Assembly (NCBI RefSeq): GCF_900109175.1
Contig: NZ_FNZE01000009.1
Span: forward strand, 124,001-188,000
Reading direction: 5' to 3'
From: Pseudomonas linyingensis
GTDB lineage: Bacteria > Pseudomonadota > Gammaproteobacteria > Pseudomonadales > Pseudomonadaceae
DNA: 64,000 nucleotides
Below the pieces are notes generated by a model that was given only the letters and a program-made list of their open reading frames with translations, was not told the DNA's origin and made no database searches. Below, one piece after another: positions 1 to 12,333 of this stretch. A program made the position numbers and the translations under genes. The first letter of the stretch is position 1; each line of letters opens with the position of its first letter.

Positions 1-687
1 AAGGCGCCGATCACCGGTCGCCTCGGCCTGCGTCAGGTGGATGCCGGCAACCTGGTGACCTCCGGAAATGCCACGCCGCTGGTGACCATCACCCAGACCA
101 CGCCGATCACCGTCAGCTTCACCCTGCCCGAGGCCGAACTGCCGGCGCTGCTGGCGCGTCATCGCACCGGCGAGTCGCTCAGGGTCGAGGCCTGGGACCG
201 CGGCGAGCGTCAGCGTCTGGCCGAGGGCGTGCTGGCCAGCCTGGACAACCAGATCGACACCACCACCGGCACCGTGAAGCTCAAGGCGCGCTTCGAGAAC
301 GCCGACGAGCGCCTGTTCCCCAACCAGTTCGTCAACGTGCGCCTGTTGCTGGAAACCCGCCGCGAAGCCCTGCTGCTGCCGGCGGCGGCGGTGCAGTTCG
401 GCTCCAGCGGCACCTTCGTCTACGTGGTCGACGCCGACAACAAGGTCAAGGTGCGCCAGGTCGCGGTCACCGCCAGCAACGGCGAACAGAGCCTGATCGG
501 CGCGGGCCTGCAGGTCGGCGAGCAGGTGGTGCTGGAAGGCACCGACCGCCTGCGTGAGGGCAGCACGGTCGAAGTGGTGGAGGGCGCCTTCAAGGAAGCC
601 ACGCCGCCGGTCGCGCCCGCTTCGGGTAGCAACCCGCGCGGCGAGCGCCCGGCTGACGCTGCTCCGGCACGGAAGCCTGCGGCATGA
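1..687 (+). CDS. muxA: RND efflux membrane fusion protein, MuxA/MdtA-like (5' end missing)
   Basis: This is the C-terminal 228 residues of a periplasmic adaptor that links an RND pump to its outer membrane channel; the reading frame is already open at base 1, so the start lies outside the window. The visible part begins in the lipoyl/beta-barrel region ([19 protein letters not shown]) and runs through the beta-barrel and membrane-proximal domains, ending in a Pro/Ala-rich tail. The stop overlaps the next pump gene (ATGA), so translation is coupled. The order adaptor, two RND pumps, channel is that of MuxABC-OpmB of Pseudomonas and MdtABC of enteric bacteria; the symbol rests on this order as well as on the protein. 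Confidence 0.88.
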   Translation, partial: KAPITGRLGLRQVDAGNLVTSGNATPLVTITQTTPITVSFTLPEAELPALLARHRTGESLRVEAWDRGERQRLAEGVLASLDNQIDTTTGTVKLKARFENADERLFPNQFVNVRLLLETRREALLLPAAAVQFGSSGTFVYVVDADNKVKVRQVAVTASNGEQSLIGAGLQVGEQVVLEGTDRLREGSTVEVVEGAFKEATPPVAPASGSNPRGERPADAAPARKPAA

Positions 688-3600
688 GCCTGTCGCGCCC
701 GTTCATCCTGCGCCCGGTGGCCACCACCCTGCTGATGGTGGCGATCTTCCTCGCCGGGCTGATCGCCTACCGCATGCTGCCGGTGGCGGCGCTGCCGCAG
801 GTCGACTATCCGACCATCCGCGTGCTGACCCTGTATCCCGGCGCCAGTCCCGAGGTGATGGGCAGCGCGGTGACCGCGCCACTGGAACGCCAGTTCGGTC
901 AGATGCCGGGGCTCAAGCAGATGTCCTCGACCAGTTCGGGCGGCGCCTCGGTGATCACCCTGCGCTTTGGCCTGGAGGTCGAGCTGGACGTCGCCGAGCA
1001 GGAGGTGCAGGCGGCGATCAACGCAGCCAACAACCTGCTGCCCAACGACCTGCCGGCGCCCCCCATATACAACAAGGTCAACCCGGCCGACACCCCGGTG
1101 CTGACCCTGGCGATCACCTCAAAGAGCCTGCCGCTGCCCGAGGTCAACGATCTGGTCGACACGCGCATGGCGCAGAAACTGGCGCAGATCAGCGGCGTCG
1201 GCCTGGTCAGCCTGGCCGGCGGCCAGCGCCCGGCGGTACGCATCCGCGTCAACCCGCAGGCGCTCGCCGCCTATGGCCTCAACCTGTCCGACGTGCGCAA
1301 CCTGATCAACGCCGCCAACGTCAACCAGCCCAAGGGCAACTTCGACGGTCCGACCCGGGTCTCCCAGCTGGACGCCAACGACCAGCTGAAGTCCGCCGCC
1401 GAGTACCGCGACCTGGTGCTCAACTACAGCGCCGGCGCCACCCTGCGCCTGGGCGACATCGCCGAGGTGGTCGACGGCGCCGAGAACGAGCGCCTGGCCG
1501 CCTGGGCCAACCAGAGCGCGGCGGTGCTGGTCAACGTGCAGCGCCAGCCGGGCGCCAACGTCATCGAGGTGGTCGACCGCATCCAGGCGCTGCTGTCGCA
1601 GATCACCGCCAGCCTGCCGGCCGGGGTCGAGGTGACGGTGCTCAGCGACCGCACCCAGACCATCCGCGCCGCGGTGCGCGACGTGCAGTTCGAGCTGCTG
1701 CTGGCGGTGTGCCTGGTGGTGCTGGTGACCTTCCTGTTCCTGCGTCGCCTGGCGGCCACGGTGATCCCGTCGATCGCCGTGCCGCTGTCGCTGATTGGCA
1801 CCTTCGCGGTGATGCACCTGGCCGGCTTCTCGGTCAACAACCTGACCCTGATGGCGCTGACCGTCGCCGCCGGTTTCGTGGTCGACGACGCCATCGTCAT
1901 GCTGGAGAACATCGCCCGTCATCTGGAGGAGGGCGAGACGCCGCTGAACGCCGCGCTCAAGGGCGCCAAACAGATCGGCTTCACCCTGATATCGCTGACT
2001 TTCTCGCTGATCGCCGTGCTGATCCCGCTGCTGTTCATGGCCGACGTGGTGGGGCGGCTGTTCCGCGAGTTCGCCATCACCCTGGCGGTGGCCATCCTCA
2101 TCTCGCTGGTGGTGTCGCTGACCCTGACGCCGATGATGTGCGCACGCCTGCTCAGGCATCAGCCGGAGGGCGAACAGGGTCGCTTCTACAAGGCCAGCGG
2201 CGCCTGGATCGACTGGCTGATCGCCCGCTACGACGGCGGCCTGACCTGGGTGCTGCGCCATCAGGGCAAGACCCTGCTGGTCGCGCTGCTCACGCTGGGT
2301 CTCACAATTGTGCTGTATATGGCTGTTCCCAAAGGGTTTTTCCCGATCCAGGACGTCGGGGCCATCCAGGGCATCAGTCAGGCGCCGCAGAGCATCTCCT
2401 TCAAGGCCATGAGCGAGCGCCAGCAGCGCCTGGCCGAGGTGATCCTGCGCGATCCGGCGGTGGACAGCCTGTCGTCCTACATCGGCGTCGACGGCGACAA
2501 CGCCACCCTCAACAGCGGACGCATGCAGATCAACCTCAAGCCGCACGGCGAGCGCGACCTCACCGCCGCCGAGGTGATCGAGCGCCTGCGCCCCGAGCTG
2601 GCGCAGGTGCCGGGCATTGAGCTGTTCTTGCAGCCGGTGCAGGAGCTGACCATCGAGGACCGCGTCAGCCGCACCCAGTACCAGTTCAGCCTGGAGTCGC
2701 CGGACGCCGCGCTGCTCGAGGAGTGGACGCCGCGTCTGGTCGAGGCGCTGGAGCCGCTGGCCGAGCTGAGCGATGTGACCAGCGACCTGCAGACTCGCGG
2801 CCTGCAGGCCTACCTGCAGATCGACCGTGACCTGGCCGGGCGCCTCGGTGTGACCATGAGCGACATCGACGGCGCGCTGTACGACGCCTTCGGCCAGCGG
2901 CAGATCTCCACCATCTTCACCCAGACCAGCCAGTACCGCGTGGTGCTGGAGAGCCAGGGCGCCCGCGACCGTGGCCTCGACGCCCTGCGCGAGCTGCACG
3001 TGGCCGGCACCGACGGTGTGCAGGTGCCGCTGGCCAGCCTGGTGCGCGTCGAGGAGCGCGCCACCGCGCTGCAGGTCAACCGCATCGGCCAGTTCCCGGC
3101 GGTCACCGTGTCGTTCAACCTGGCACCCGGCGTGGCGCTGGGCGAGGCGGTGGCGCGCATCGAGCAGGTGCAGGCCGAGGTCGGCCTGCCGGAAGGCATC
3201 CAGAGCCGCTTCCAGGGCGCCGCCGAGGCGTTCCGCGCCTCGCTGTCGAGTACCCTGTGGCTGATCCTCGCCGCCATCGTCACCATGTACATCGTGCTGG
3301 GCGTGCTCTACGAGAGCTACATCCACCCGATCACCATCCTCTCGACCCTGCCCTCGGCCGGCGTCGGCGCGCTGCTGGCGCTGCTGCTGAGCGGCAACGA
3401 CCTGGGGATGATCGCGGTGATCGGCATCATCCTGCTGATCGGCATCGTCAAGAAGAACGCGATCATGATGATCGACTTCGCCCTCGAGGCCGAACGCCAC
3501 CAGGGCATGGACCCGCAGGCGGCGATCCACCAAGCGGCGCTGCTGCGCTTCCGGCCGATCCTGATGACCACCCTGGCCGCGCTGTTCGGCGCCATCCCGC

Positions 3601-3800
3601 TGATGCTGGCCTCGGGCTCCGGCGCCGAGCTGCGCCAGCCGCTGGGCCTGGTGATGGTCGGTGGCCTCTTGGTCAGTCAGGTGCTGACCCTGTTCACCAC
3701 CCCGGTGATCTACCTGTGGTTCGACCGCCTGAGCCGGCGCTTCATGGGCCGCAGTGCGGCGGGTGTGATGATTGAGCCGGCGGCCGAGGGCGGTCGATGA
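684..3800 (+). CDS. muxB: RND multidrug efflux pump subunit MuxB
   Basis: A 1038-residue inner membrane proton/drug antiporter of the HAE-1 RND family. It has the expected N-terminal membrane helix (about residues 10-30), a first large periplasmic loop, a central helix bundle with the paired acidic residues of helix 4 ([11 protein letters not shown], about residue 400), a second periplasmic loop, and the helix-10 lysine motif ([13 protein letters not shown]). Full length for the family. The ATG overlaps the muxA stop by four bases, and its own stop overlaps muxC in the same way. In MdtBC-type systems two different RND proteins form one heterotrimer, so MuxB probably works with MuxC. Confidence 0.93.
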   Translation: MSLSRPFILRPVATTLLMVAIFLAGLIAYRMLPVAALPQVDYPTIRVLTLYPGASPEVMGSAVTAPLERQFGQMPGLKQMSSTSSGGASVITLRFGLEVELDVAEQEVQAAINAANNLLPNDLPAPPIYNKVNPADTPVLTLAITSKSLPLPEVNDLVDTRMAQKLAQISGVGLVSLAGGQRPAVRIRVNPQALAAYGLNLSDVRNLINAANVNQPKGNFDGPTRVSQLDANDQLKSAAEYRDLVLNYSAGATLRLGDIAEVVDGAENERLAAWANQSAAVLVNVQRQPGANVIEVVDRIQALLSQITASLPAGVEVTVLSDRTQTIRAAVRDVQFELLLAVCLVVLVTFLFLRRLAATVIPSIAVPLSLIGTFAVMHLAGFSVNNLTLMALTVAAGFVVDDAIVMLENIARHLEEGETPLNAALKGAKQIGFTLISLTFSLIAVLIPLLFMADVVGRLFREFAITLAVAILISLVVSLTLTPMMCARLLRHQPEGEQGRFYKASGAWIDWLIARYDGGLTWVLRHQGKTLLVALLTLGLTIVLYMAVPKGFFPIQDVGAIQGISQAPQSISFKAMSERQQRLAEVILRDPAVDSLSSYIGVDGDNATLNSGRMQINLKPHGERDLTAAEVIERLRPELAQVPGIELFLQPVQELTIEDRVSRTQYQFSLESPDAALLEEWTPRLVEALEPLAELSDVTSDLQTRGLQAYLQIDRDLAGRLGVTMSDIDGALYDAFGQRQISTIFTQTSQYRVVLESQGARDRGLDALRELHVAGTDGVQVPLASLVRVEERATALQVNRIGQFPAVTVSFNLAPGVALGEAVARIEQVQAEVGLPEGIQSRFQGAAEAFRASLSSTLWLILAAIVTMYIVLGVLYESYIHPITILSTLPSAGVGALLALLLSGNDLGMIAVIGIILLIGIVKKNAIMMIDFALEAERHQGMDPQAAIHQAALLRFRPILMTTLAALFGAIPLMLASGSGAELRQPLGLVMVGGLLVSQVLTLFTTPVIYLWFDRLSRRFMGRSAAGVMIEPAAEGGR

Positions 3801-6800
3801 ACCTCTCCGCCCCCTTCATCCTCCGTCCGGTCGCCACCCTGCTGTTGAGCCTGGCGATCCTGCTGGCTGGCGCCTTGAGCTTCGGCCTGCTGCCGGTGTC
3901 GCCGCTGCCGCAGATGGACTTCCCGGTGATCACCGTGCAGGCCAGCCTGCCCGGCGCTAGTCCGCAGGTGATGGCCTCCAGCGTGGCCACACCGCTGGAG
4001 CGCTCGCTCGGTACCATCGCCGGCATCAGCCAGATGACCAGCCGCAGCAGCCAGGGCTCGACGCGGGTGATCCTGCAGTTCGATCTGGATCGCGACATCA
4101 ACGCCGCCGCCCGCGAGGTGCAGGCAGCGATCAACGCGGCGCGCAACCTGCTGCCCAGCGCCATGCGCAGCATGCCCACCTACCGCAAGGTCAACCCGTC
4201 GCAGGCGCCGGTGATGGTGCTGTCGCTGACCTCTGACGTGCTGGAAAAGGGCGCGCTGTACGACGCCGCCTCGACCATCATCGCCCAGAAGCTGTCTCAG
4301 GTGCCGGGCGTCGGCGAGGTGCAGATCGGCGGCAGCTCGCTGCCGGCGGTGCGCGTGGAACTGCAGCCGCGCCTGCTCGAACAGTACGGCCTGGCCCTCG
4401 ACGACGTGCGCCAGACCATCAGCGAAGCCAACGTGCGCGGCCCCAAGGGCGCTCTGGAAGCCGGCGAGCGCCACTGGCAGGTGGCCAGCAACGACCAGCT
4501 GGACAAGGCCGCCGACTACATACCGCTGATCATCCGTCACCAGGACGGGGCGGCGATCCGTCTGGGCGACGTGGCCACGGTGCGCGACAGCGTGGAGAAC
4601 CGCTACAACAGCGGCTTCTACAACGACGAGCAGGCGGTGCTGCTGGTGGTCAACCGTCAGGCCGGCGCCAACATCATCGAGACCATCGAGCGCATCCGCG
4701 CCGAGCTGCCGGCGCTGCGCGCAGTGCTGCCGGCCCGCGTCGCGCTGGAGGTGGCGATGGACCGCTCACCGACCATCCGCGCGACCCTGCACGAGGCCGA
4801 GCGCACCCTGCTGATCGCCGTCGGCCTGGTGATCCTGGTGGTGCTGGCCTTCCTTGGCCGCTGGCGTGCGGCGCTGATTCCGGCACTGGCGGTGCCGGTG
4901 TCGCTGGTCGGCAGCTTCGCCGCCATGCACCTGCTGGGCTTCTCGCTGAACAACCTGTCGCTGATGGCGCTGATCATCGCCACCGGCCTGGTGGTGGACG
5001 ATGCCATCGTGGTGCTGGAGAACATTTCCCGGCACATCGAGGCCGGCGACAAGCCGCTGGCCGCGGCGCTCAAGGGCTCGCGAGAGGTCGGCTTCACCCT
5101 GTTGTCGATGAACGTGTCGCTGGTGGCGGTGTTCCTCTCCATCCTGTTCATGGGCGGTATCGTCGAGCGGCTGTTCCGCGAGTTCGCCATCACCCTGACG
5201 GTGGCCATCGTCATCTCCCTGCTGGTGTCGCTGACCCTGACGCCGATGCTCTGCGCGCGCTGGCTGCGCGCCGAACGTGGCGAGCGCGTACCCAATCGCC
5301 TGCAGCGCCTGGGCAATCGGCTGCAGGAGGGCGTGCTGGCCTTCTACCGCAAGAGCCTGGAGTGGGCGCTCAGGCATTCGCTGCTGACCCTGCTCAGCCT
5401 GCTGGCGACTATCGCCCTCAACGTCTGGCTGTTCGTCAGCGTGCCGAAGACCTTCATGCCGCAGCAGGACACCGGCCAGCTGGTCGGCATGGTGCGCGGC
5501 GACGACGGCCTGTCGTTCCAGGTCATGCAGCCGAAGATGGAGATCTTCCGCCGCGCGGTGCTCAGGGACCCGGCGGTGGAGAGCGTGGCCGGCTTCATCG
5601 GTGGTGACGGCGGGATCAACAATGCCTTCATGATCGTGCGCCTGAAGCCCGTGGCCGAGCGTGACGTCAGCGCCCAGCAGGTGGCCGACCGCCTGCGCAA
5701 GAGCCTGCCCAAGGTGCCCGGCGGCCAGCTGTTCCTGATGCCCGACCAGGACCTGCGCTTCGGCGGCCACCAGGGCGGCAGCTCGCAGTACGAGTACGTG
5801 CTGCTGGCCAGCGAGCTGGACGACCTGCGCACCTGGATGCCCAGGGTGCGCGACGCGCTGAAGACCCTGCCGGAGCTGACCGACATCGACGCCAACGAGG
5901 GCGAGGGCGCCCAGCAGATCACCCTGGTGGTCGACCGCGACGCCGCCAAGCGCCTGGGCGTGGACATGAGCATGGTCACCGCGCTGCTCAATAACGCCTT
6001 CAGCCAGCGCCAGGTGTCGACCATCTACGAGAGCCTCAACCAGTACAGCGTGGTGATGGAGATCGACCCGCAGTACGCCCAGCATCCCGAGGCGCTCGAC
6101 CAGGTGCGGGTGGTCGGTAGCGATGGTGCGCAGGTGCCGCTGTCGACCTTCGCCCGCTGGGAGCGCAGCCTGGAGGAGGACCGCGTGCAGCACGATGGCG
6201 CCTTCGCCGCCGAGAGCATCAACTTCGCCCTCGCCGATGGGGTGAGCATGGACCAGGCCAGCGCCGCCATTGCGCGCGCCGTGGCGCTGATCGACCTGCC
6301 CACCGCGGTGCAGGGCAAGATGGGCGGCACCGGCGGGGCCTTCCAGCAGGCCCAGAGTTCCCAGCCGCTGATGATCCTCGGCGCGCTGCTGCTGGTGTAC
6401 ATCGTCCTTGGCATCCTCTACGAGAGCTACATCCACCCGCTGACCATTCTCTCCACCCTGCCGTCGGCCGGGGTCGGCGCGCTACTGGCGATCCGCCTGA
6501 CCGGCGGCGAGTTCAGCCTGATCTCGCTGCTCGGCCTGTTCCTGTTGATCGGCGTGGTGAAGAAGAACGCCATCCTGATGATCGACCTGGCCCTGCAGCT
6601 GGAGCGCCAGGAGCGCCTGTCGCCTCAAGAGTCGATTCGTCGTGCCTGCCTGTTGCGCTTCCGGCCGATTGTGATGACCACCCTGGCCGCCATCCTCGGC
6701 GCGCTGCCGCTGTTGCTCGGCAGCGCCGAGGGCGCGGAGATGCGCCAGCCGCTGGGCATGACTATCGTCGGCGGGCTGATCCTCAGCCAGCTGCTCACCC

Positions 6801-6904
6801 TCTACACCACCCCGGTGGTCTACCTGTACCTCGACCGCCTGCGCCATCGCGTCAACCGCTGGCGCGGACGGCCCAGCGATGCCGCACTGGAAGCTCCGTT
6901 ATGA
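3797..6904 (+). CDS. muxC: RND multidrug efflux pump subunit MuxC
   Basis: A 1035-residue RND pump paralogous to the upstream gene, with the same layout: N-terminal helix, two periplasmic loops, helix-4 acidic pair ([11 protein letters not shown]) and helix-10 lysine ([13 protein letters not shown]). Both proton-relay motifs are intact, so nothing in the sequence marks it as an inactive partner. It is coupled to muxB and to the channel gene by ATGA overlaps. By family knowledge it forms a mixed trimer with MuxB in the inner membrane. Confidence 0.93.
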   Translation: MNLSAPFILRPVATLLLSLAILLAGALSFGLLPVSPLPQMDFPVITVQASLPGASPQVMASSVATPLERSLGTIAGISQMTSRSSQGSTRVILQFDLDRDINAAAREVQAAINAARNLLPSAMRSMPTYRKVNPSQAPVMVLSLTSDVLEKGALYDAASTIIAQKLSQVPGVGEVQIGGSSLPAVRVELQPRLLEQYGLALDDVRQTISEANVRGPKGALEAGERHWQVASNDQLDKAADYIPLIIRHQDGAAIRLGDVATVRDSVENRYNSGFYNDEQAVLLVVNRQAGANIIETIERIRAELPALRAVLPARVALEVAMDRSPTIRATLHEAERTLLIAVGLVILVVLAFLGRWRAALIPALAVPVSLVGSFAAMHLLGFSLNNLSLMALIIATGLVVDDAIVVLENISRHIEAGDKPLAAALKGSREVGFTLLSMNVSLVAVFLSILFMGGIVERLFREFAITLTVAIVISLLVSLTLTPMLCARWLRAERGERVPNRLQRLGNRLQEGVLAFYRKSLEWALRHSLLTLLSLLATIALNVWLFVSVPKTFMPQQDTGQLVGMVRGDDGLSFQVMQPKMEIFRRAVLRDPAVESVAGFIGGDGGINNAFMIVRLKPVAERDVSAQQVADRLRKSLPKVPGGQLFLMPDQDLRFGGHQGGSSQYEYVLLASELDDLRTWMPRVRDALKTLPELTDIDANEGEGAQQITLVVDRDAAKRLGVDMSMVTALLNNAFSQRQVSTIYESLNQYSVVMEIDPQYAQHPEALDQVRVVGSDGAQVPLSTFARWERSLEEDRVQHDGAFAAESINFALADGVSMDQASAAIARAVALIDLPTAVQGKMGGTGGAFQQAQSSQPLMILGALLLVYIVLGILYESYIHPLTILSTLPSAGVGALLAIRLTGGEFSLISLLGLFLLIGVVKKNAILMIDLALQLERQERLSPQESIRRACLLRFRPIVMTTLAAILGALPLLLGSAEGAEMRQPLGMTIVGGLILSQLLTLYTTPVVYLYLDRLRHRVNRWRGRPSDAALEAPL

Positions 6905-8442
6905 CAGCCCCCATCCCCGAACTTGCTCGCCCTGTAGGGGCGAATTCATTCGCCCGCCGGCTCGGCGTGGCAACGGACAAGGCGAATAAATTCGCCCCTG
7001 CATTGCTGCTGGCGCTCACCCTGAGCGGCTGTGCCATCGGCCCGGACTACCAGCGTCCCGAGCTGAACACCCCGGCGGCGTTCAAGCAGGCCGCCGGCTG
7101 GAAGGCCGCCGAGCCGGCCGACGCCCTGGCGCGCGGCGCCTGGTGGGAACTGTACGACGACGCCGCCCTCAACGATCTGCAGCAGCGACTGGAAAGGTCC
7201 AACCAGAGCCTCGCCCAGTCGCTGGCGCAGTACCGCGAGGCGCAGGCGCTGGTGCGCGGCACCCGCGCCTCGTTCTTCCCCTCGCTGTCGGGCAACGCCA
7301 GCAAGACCCGCTCTGGGCAGGGGACCGGACAGAGTACGGTGCGCCTGGCCGACGGCTCGACGGTGACCAGCGGGGTCAGCACCGGCGCGATCTCCACCAG
7401 CTACGACCTGAGCTTCGGGGTCAACTGGGAGCTGGACCTGTGGGGCAAGCTGCGCCGCCAGCTGGAAGCCGACAACGCCAGCCTCTCGGCCAGCGCCGCC
7501 GACCTGGCCGCGGTGCGCCTGAGCCTGCAGTCCGAGCTGGCGCAGAACTACCTGCAGCTGCGCGTGCTGGACGAGCAGCAGCGCCTGCTGGATGCCACGG
7601 TGGCCGCCTACGCCCGCGCGTTGAAGCTCACCGAGAACCAGTACCAGGCCGGCATAGTCCCCAAGTCCGACGTCACCCAGGCGCGCACCCAGCTGAAGAG
7701 CACCGAGGCCCAGGCCATCGACCTCAGGTACCAGCGCGCCCAGCTCGAGCACGCTATCGCCGTGCTGATCGGCGTGCCGCCCTCCGAGTTCGCGCTGGCC
7801 GCGGTGGACGGCGTGCCGGCGCTGCCGCAGGTGCCGGTCAGCGTGCCCTCGCAGCTGCTCGAGCGCCGCCCGGACGTGGCCAGCGCCGAGCGCTCGGTGA
7901 TCAGTGCCAACGCCGAGATCGGCGTGGCCAAGGCCGCGTACTTCCCCAGCCTGAGCCTGAGCGCCGCCGGCGGCTATCGCAGCGACATGCTCAGCCAGTG
8001 GATCAGTACGCCCAACCGTTTCTGGTCGATCGGCCCGGAGTTCGCCATGACCCTGTTCGACGCCGGGCTGATCCGCTCGCAGGTCGACCAGGCCGAGGCG
8101 CGCTATGACCAGACCGTGGCCGGCTACCGGCAGACCGTGCTGGACAGTTTCCGCGAGGTGGAGGACTACCTGGTGCAGCTGCGCGTGCTGGAGGAGGAGA
8201 GCGGCGTGCAGCAGGAGGCGCTGGACGCCGCCCGCGAGTCGCTGCGCCTGGTGGAGAACCAGTACAAGGCCGGCACCATCGACTACAACAGCGTGGTCAG
8301 CGTGCAGACTGCCGCGCTGTCCAACGAGCGCACCCAGCTCAACCTGCTCGGCAGCCGGCTGACCGCCAGCGTGCAGCTGATCGCCGCGCTGGGTGGCGGC
8401 TGGCAGGGTGTCGCGGCGGAGCAGAGCGCCAGCGGCGACTGA
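6901..8442 (+). CDS. opmB: Outer membrane efflux channel lipoprotein OpmB
   Basis: A 513-residue TolC/NodT-type outer membrane factor: two OEP repeats, characteristic YQRPEL start of the mature part, and a lipobox (LTLSGC) so the mature N-terminus is Cys about residue 42. The ATG overlaps the muxC stop (ATGA). The leader is odd: between the ATG and the hydrophobic stretch lies a palindromic repeat (6934-7000) that is translated in frame, giving an n-region of about 35 residues. An in-frame GTG at 6967 inside the repeat would give a normal lipoprotein signal peptide (MATDKANKFAP...), so the true start is uncertain. Confidence 0.92.
   Translation: MTAPIPELARPVGANSFARRLGVATDKANKFAPALLLALTLSGCAIGPDYQRPELNTPAAFKQAAGWKAAEPADALARGAWWELYDDAALNDLQQRLERSNQSLAQSLAQYREAQALVRGTRASFFPSLSGNASKTRSGQGTGQSTVRLADGSTVTSGVSTGAISTSYDLSFGVNWELDLWGKLRRQLEADNASLSASAADLAAVRLSLQSELAQNYLQLRVLDEQQRLLDATVAAYARALKLTENQYQAGIVPKSDVTQARTQLKSTEAQAIDLRYQRAQLEHAIAVLIGVPPSEFALAAVDGVPALPQVPVSVPSQLLERRPDVASAERSVISANAEIGVAKAAYFPSLSLSAAGGYRSDMLSQWISTPNRFWSIGPEFAMTLFDAGLIRSQVDQAEARYDQTVAGYRQTVLDSFREVEDYLVQLRVLEEESGVQQEALDAARESLRLVENQYKAGTIDYNSVVSVQTAALSNERTQLNLLGSRLTASVQLIAALGGGWQGVAAEQSASGD
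6934..7000. repeat. Palindromic repeat inserted in the opmB signal-peptide region
   Basis: The left arm at 6934-6954 and the right arm at 6981-7000 are inverted copies (core GGGGCGAATTCATTCGCC against GGCGAATAAATTCGCCCC) with two mismatches and a spacer of about 26 bases. The motif resembles dispersed GGGGCGAAT-type palindromes common between Pseudomonas genes; here it lies inside a coding sequence and keeps the frame open. Confidence 0.75.
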
Positions 8443-8443
8443 A

Positions 8444-8462
8444 CCCGGCGCTCGGGCGTTTT
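8444..8462 (+). terminator. Weak terminator-like hairpin after opmB
   Basis: A short CCCG/CGGG stem (8444-8447 with 8453-8456) is followed by CGTTTT. It lies directly after the opmB stop and could end the mux operon, but the stem is only four base pairs. Confidence 0.35.
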
Positions 8463-8564
8463 CTGGACTAGTTTTCATGGACAGTGGAGGTGCGCGGTGC
8501 CTCCTTCCGGTCGATCCTCCGCGTAGCGGAGGCGGCCCCGCGAACTGCCCGCGGCGGACTGACC

Positions 8565-11027
8565 ATGAAAGAGAAAGAACTCCGGCTGGCGCTTGTCTTC
8601 TTCGGCGGGGTGTCGCTCGCGGTCTACCAGCACGGCATCAACCGGGAAATCCTCAACCTGGTGCGCGCCTCGAAGATCTACCACGCCGGCCGCTCCGGCG
8701 AGGACGAGGCCGGGGCGGGACGCAGCTTCCACCAGCACTATCCCGACGAGCCGGAGCGCTCTACCGGCGACATCTACCACGAATTCCTTCAGGCGCTGGG
8801 CAAGGACATTGCCCTGCGGGTGATCGTCGACGTGATCGCCGGCTCCTCGGCCGGCGGGATCAACGGCATCACCCTGTCCGCCGCCCTGGCCCATGATCGC
8901 TCGCTGATGCCGATCACCAGCATGTGGCTGGAGGAGGCCGACATGCTCAACCTGCTGGCCCCGGAGGCCAAGGCGCGGATGTGGAGCAAGTGGTATTTCT
9001 GGCCGCTGCTGCGCCCCTTGCTCTCCCGCCTCGGCCGCGAGGGTCTGCTGCCGGGGCAGGCCGATGCCGAGATGGGCAAGCGCATCTCGGTGTTCCTGCG
9101 CTCGCGCTGGTTCAAGCCGCCGCTGGATGGCCGGCGCTTGAGTACGCTGATCCTCGATGGCCTGAGCGCGATGCACAGCGCCACCCTGCCCGGGGCGGAG
9201 TCGCTGCTGCCCAAGGGCGAGCGACTCGACTTGGTGGTGACCGTGACCGACTTTCGTGGCCTCGAGCGGCCGATCTTCATCCATGACCCGCCGGTGGCCT
9301 ACGAGCGCGAGCATCGCCATCTGCTGTGCTTCGGCCTGGAGCACCGCAAGACCGGGCACCTGCTCAGCGATTTCGACGCCGACAGCTTTCCCTCGCTGGT
9401 CTTCGCCGGACGGGCCTCGGCATCCTACCCGGGGGCGTTCCCGCCCGCCCAGTTGCGCGAACTCGACGACTTGCTCGCCGCGCGCCACACACCCTGGCCG
9501 GCGCGCTCGCGCTTCGTGGCGCGCAACTTCCACGACTATCTGGAACGCGGAGAGAACCCCGATGAGGCGGTGCTGGTGGATGGCAGTGTGCTCGACAACA
9601 AACCGATCGCGGCCTGCGTGGAGGCCATCCACACCCACGGCTCGCTGCGCGAGGTGGATCGTCGCCTGGTGTACATCGACCCCCATCCGAAAGGTACCCG
9701 ACGGCAGCCGGGAACGGGGGTTCCCGGGTTTTTCGCCACCCTGCGCGGCGCCCTCAGCGACCTGCCGCGCCAGGATCCGGTGTACAACGAACTGGCGGTA
9801 ATCAGCCGCTACAACGTGCAGGCTCGGCGCTTGAAGGTGGCCATCGAGCATGCCCGGCCGCAGATCGCCCGGCTCATCGAGGAAGAAACGGCCGGCAAGC
9901 TCAAGGGCGGCTACAGCATCGACGACCTGCGCCACTGGCGGCTGCTGTCGATCACCCTGCTGTCCGGCACGGCCATCGTCTACGACGCCTGGATGCGCGC
10001 GCTGATTTTCGAGGCGCTGGACTTCGTGGTGCGGATCATCGCCGCAGCGTGCCAGTACACCGCCGATTCGCCGCAGGCGCGGCGGGTGCAGGAAGTGATC
10101 GAGGCCTGGGCTCGCCGGCAGGGCATCATCGCCGAGGCCTACAAGATGCCGGAGCATCTCTACAGCAATCTCGATCTGCCGTTGTTCGCCCGGATGATCC
10201 TCGACTTCGGCCTGATCTACAAAAAGCGCCGGTTGAATTTCGTCCTGCACGAAATCAACGACCGCTATCCCGACCTTGGCAGCGGGAGTGTCGTTGAGTC
10301 CGAGGACCTCGACCTGCTGAAGCTCAAGATCCACAAGTGCATCGCCGAACTGGCGGTCTACGACGACCTCGACTTCCTCAGTCGTCATGCCGTGAGCGCC
10401 TGCCGGGAACTGTTTCTGGAAGATGATGAAGCCCCTGCGCTCACCGCAGAGCGTCTGGAGGCCGATCCCGAGGCCTGTGCGGAAGTGTCCCGGCTGGTCG
10501 AGCGCCTGGCCCAGGAGTGCGACCTGGCGCGTACGGTCGACAATGTCGACGCCGTGCTGGCGTCGCCGCTGATGCAGAACCTGCGCGAAGAGAGTCGCAT
10601 CGCCATCCTCACCGGCTACCTGGGCTATTTCTTCTGGGACATCATCCTGCGCCCGACGGCCAGTGCGCTGTCGCTGGAAGCGGGCCCCATCGAGGAGATC
10701 CTGGTGGATCGCATCAGCCCGGAGGACGCCAGCAGCATCGTCCTCGACGAGGGCAAGCCGGTGCTGCTCGGCAGCTCCTTCGCCGGCTTTGGCGGCTTCC
10801 TAGGCCGCGGGGTGCGCGAGAATGACTACCTGTGGGGGCGCCTGCACGCGGTGGACCGCCTGTTCGACATCCTGCTCAGCACCGTGCCGGCCAATCTGCG
10901 CGCGGGCCTGGCGGTCGATGCGCTGAAGAAACGGGCCTTCGAGCGGGTGCTGGAGGAGGAGGGGCAGCGTCTGGAACTGGTCCCGGAGCTGATCGCCCGG
11001 CTCGGCGAGGCGGTCAGCCGGCTGTAG
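8565..11027 (+). CDS. Patatin-like phospholipase family protein
   Basis: An 820-residue protein with an N-terminal patatin hydrolase domain and a long C-terminal region as in DUF3376-containing patatin-like proteins. Visible catalytic elements: glycine-rich oxyanion segment (FFGGVSLAVYQHG, about residue 13), nucleophile elbow G-S-S-A-G (about residue 98) and the Asp of the Ser-Asp dyad in VDGSVLDN (about residue 340). No signal peptide is seen. The ATG at 8565 was chosen because the family-like sequence starts here (MKEKELRLALVFFGG); an upstream in-frame start at 8484 would add 27 unlike residues. It probably hydrolyses lipid acyl esters; the substrate is unknown. Confidence 0.85.
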   Translation: MKEKELRLALVFFGGVSLAVYQHGINREILNLVRASKIYHAGRSGEDEAGAGRSFHQHYPDEPERSTGDIYHEFLQALGKDIALRVIVDVIAGSSAGGINGITLSAALAHDRSLMPITSMWLEEADMLNLLAPEAKARMWSKWYFWPLLRPLLSRLGREGLLPGQADAEMGKRISVFLRSRWFKPPLDGRRLSTLILDGLSAMHSATLPGAESLLPKGERLDLVVTVTDFRGLERPIFIHDPPVAYEREHRHLLCFGLEHRKTGHLLSDFDADSFPSLVFAGRASASYPGAFPPAQLRELDDLLAARHTPWPARSRFVARNFHDYLERGENPDEAVLVDGSVLDNKPIAACVEAIHTHGSLREVDRRLVYIDPHPKGTRRQPGTGVPGFFATLRGALSDLPRQDPVYNELAVISRYNVQARRLKVAIEHARPQIARLIEEETAGKLKGGYSIDDLRHWRLLSITLLSGTAIVYDAWMRALIFEALDFVVRIIAAACQYTADSPQARRVQEVIEAWARRQGIIAEAYKMPEHLYSNLDLPLFARMILDFGLIYKKRRLNFVLHEINDRYPDLGSGSVVESEDLDLLKLKIHKCIAELAVYDDLDFLSRHAVSACRELFLEDDEAPALTAERLEADPEACAEVSRLVERLAQECDLARTVDNVDAVLASPLMQNLREESRIAILTGYLGYFFWDIILRPTASALSLEAGPIEEILVDRISPEDASSIVLDEGKPVLLGSSFAGFGGFLGRGVRENDYLWGRLHAVDRLFDILLSTVPANLRAGLAVDALKKRAFERVLEEEGQRLELVPELIARLGEAVSRL

Positions 11028-11046
11028 CCTGCGGGCCCGGTCGAAT

Positions 11047-11081
11047 CGCCATTCACCCGGCGCAGCTAAGGGTGAACGGCG
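11047..11081. terminator. Hairpin between convergent genes
   Basis: The arms 11047-11058 and 11070-11081 pair with one mismatch (CGCCATTCACCC with GGGTGAACGGCG). It sits between the convergent patatin and TRAP-binding-protein genes. There is no T-run, so it may be a bidirectional but weak terminator. Confidence 0.45.
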
Positions 11082-11096
11082 AGCAAGCTTGTCGCC

Positions 11097-12275
<1,179 letters not shown>

Positions 12276-12333
12276 TCATGCTGCGCCGGACAAGCCTCCG
12301 GTAATCTCCGGCGGTCGTGCTAGCATCCGGAGC

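Noticed and set aside
554-2620. 688-codon open frame overlapping muxB
   Set aside because: Gly/Arg/Ala-rich product in a different frame of a well-supported RND pump gene; a high-GC shadow frame.
1119-3533. 804-codon antisense frame over muxB
   Set aside because: Antisense shadow of muxB, His/Gln/Asp-rich without domain; similar long antisense frames occur under muxC, tamB, phaC and the sensor genes.
8516-8532. CCTCCGC/GCGGAGG dyad before the patatin-like gene
   Set aside because: Could be an operator or a terminator relic, but is short and common in high-GC sequence; no further support.
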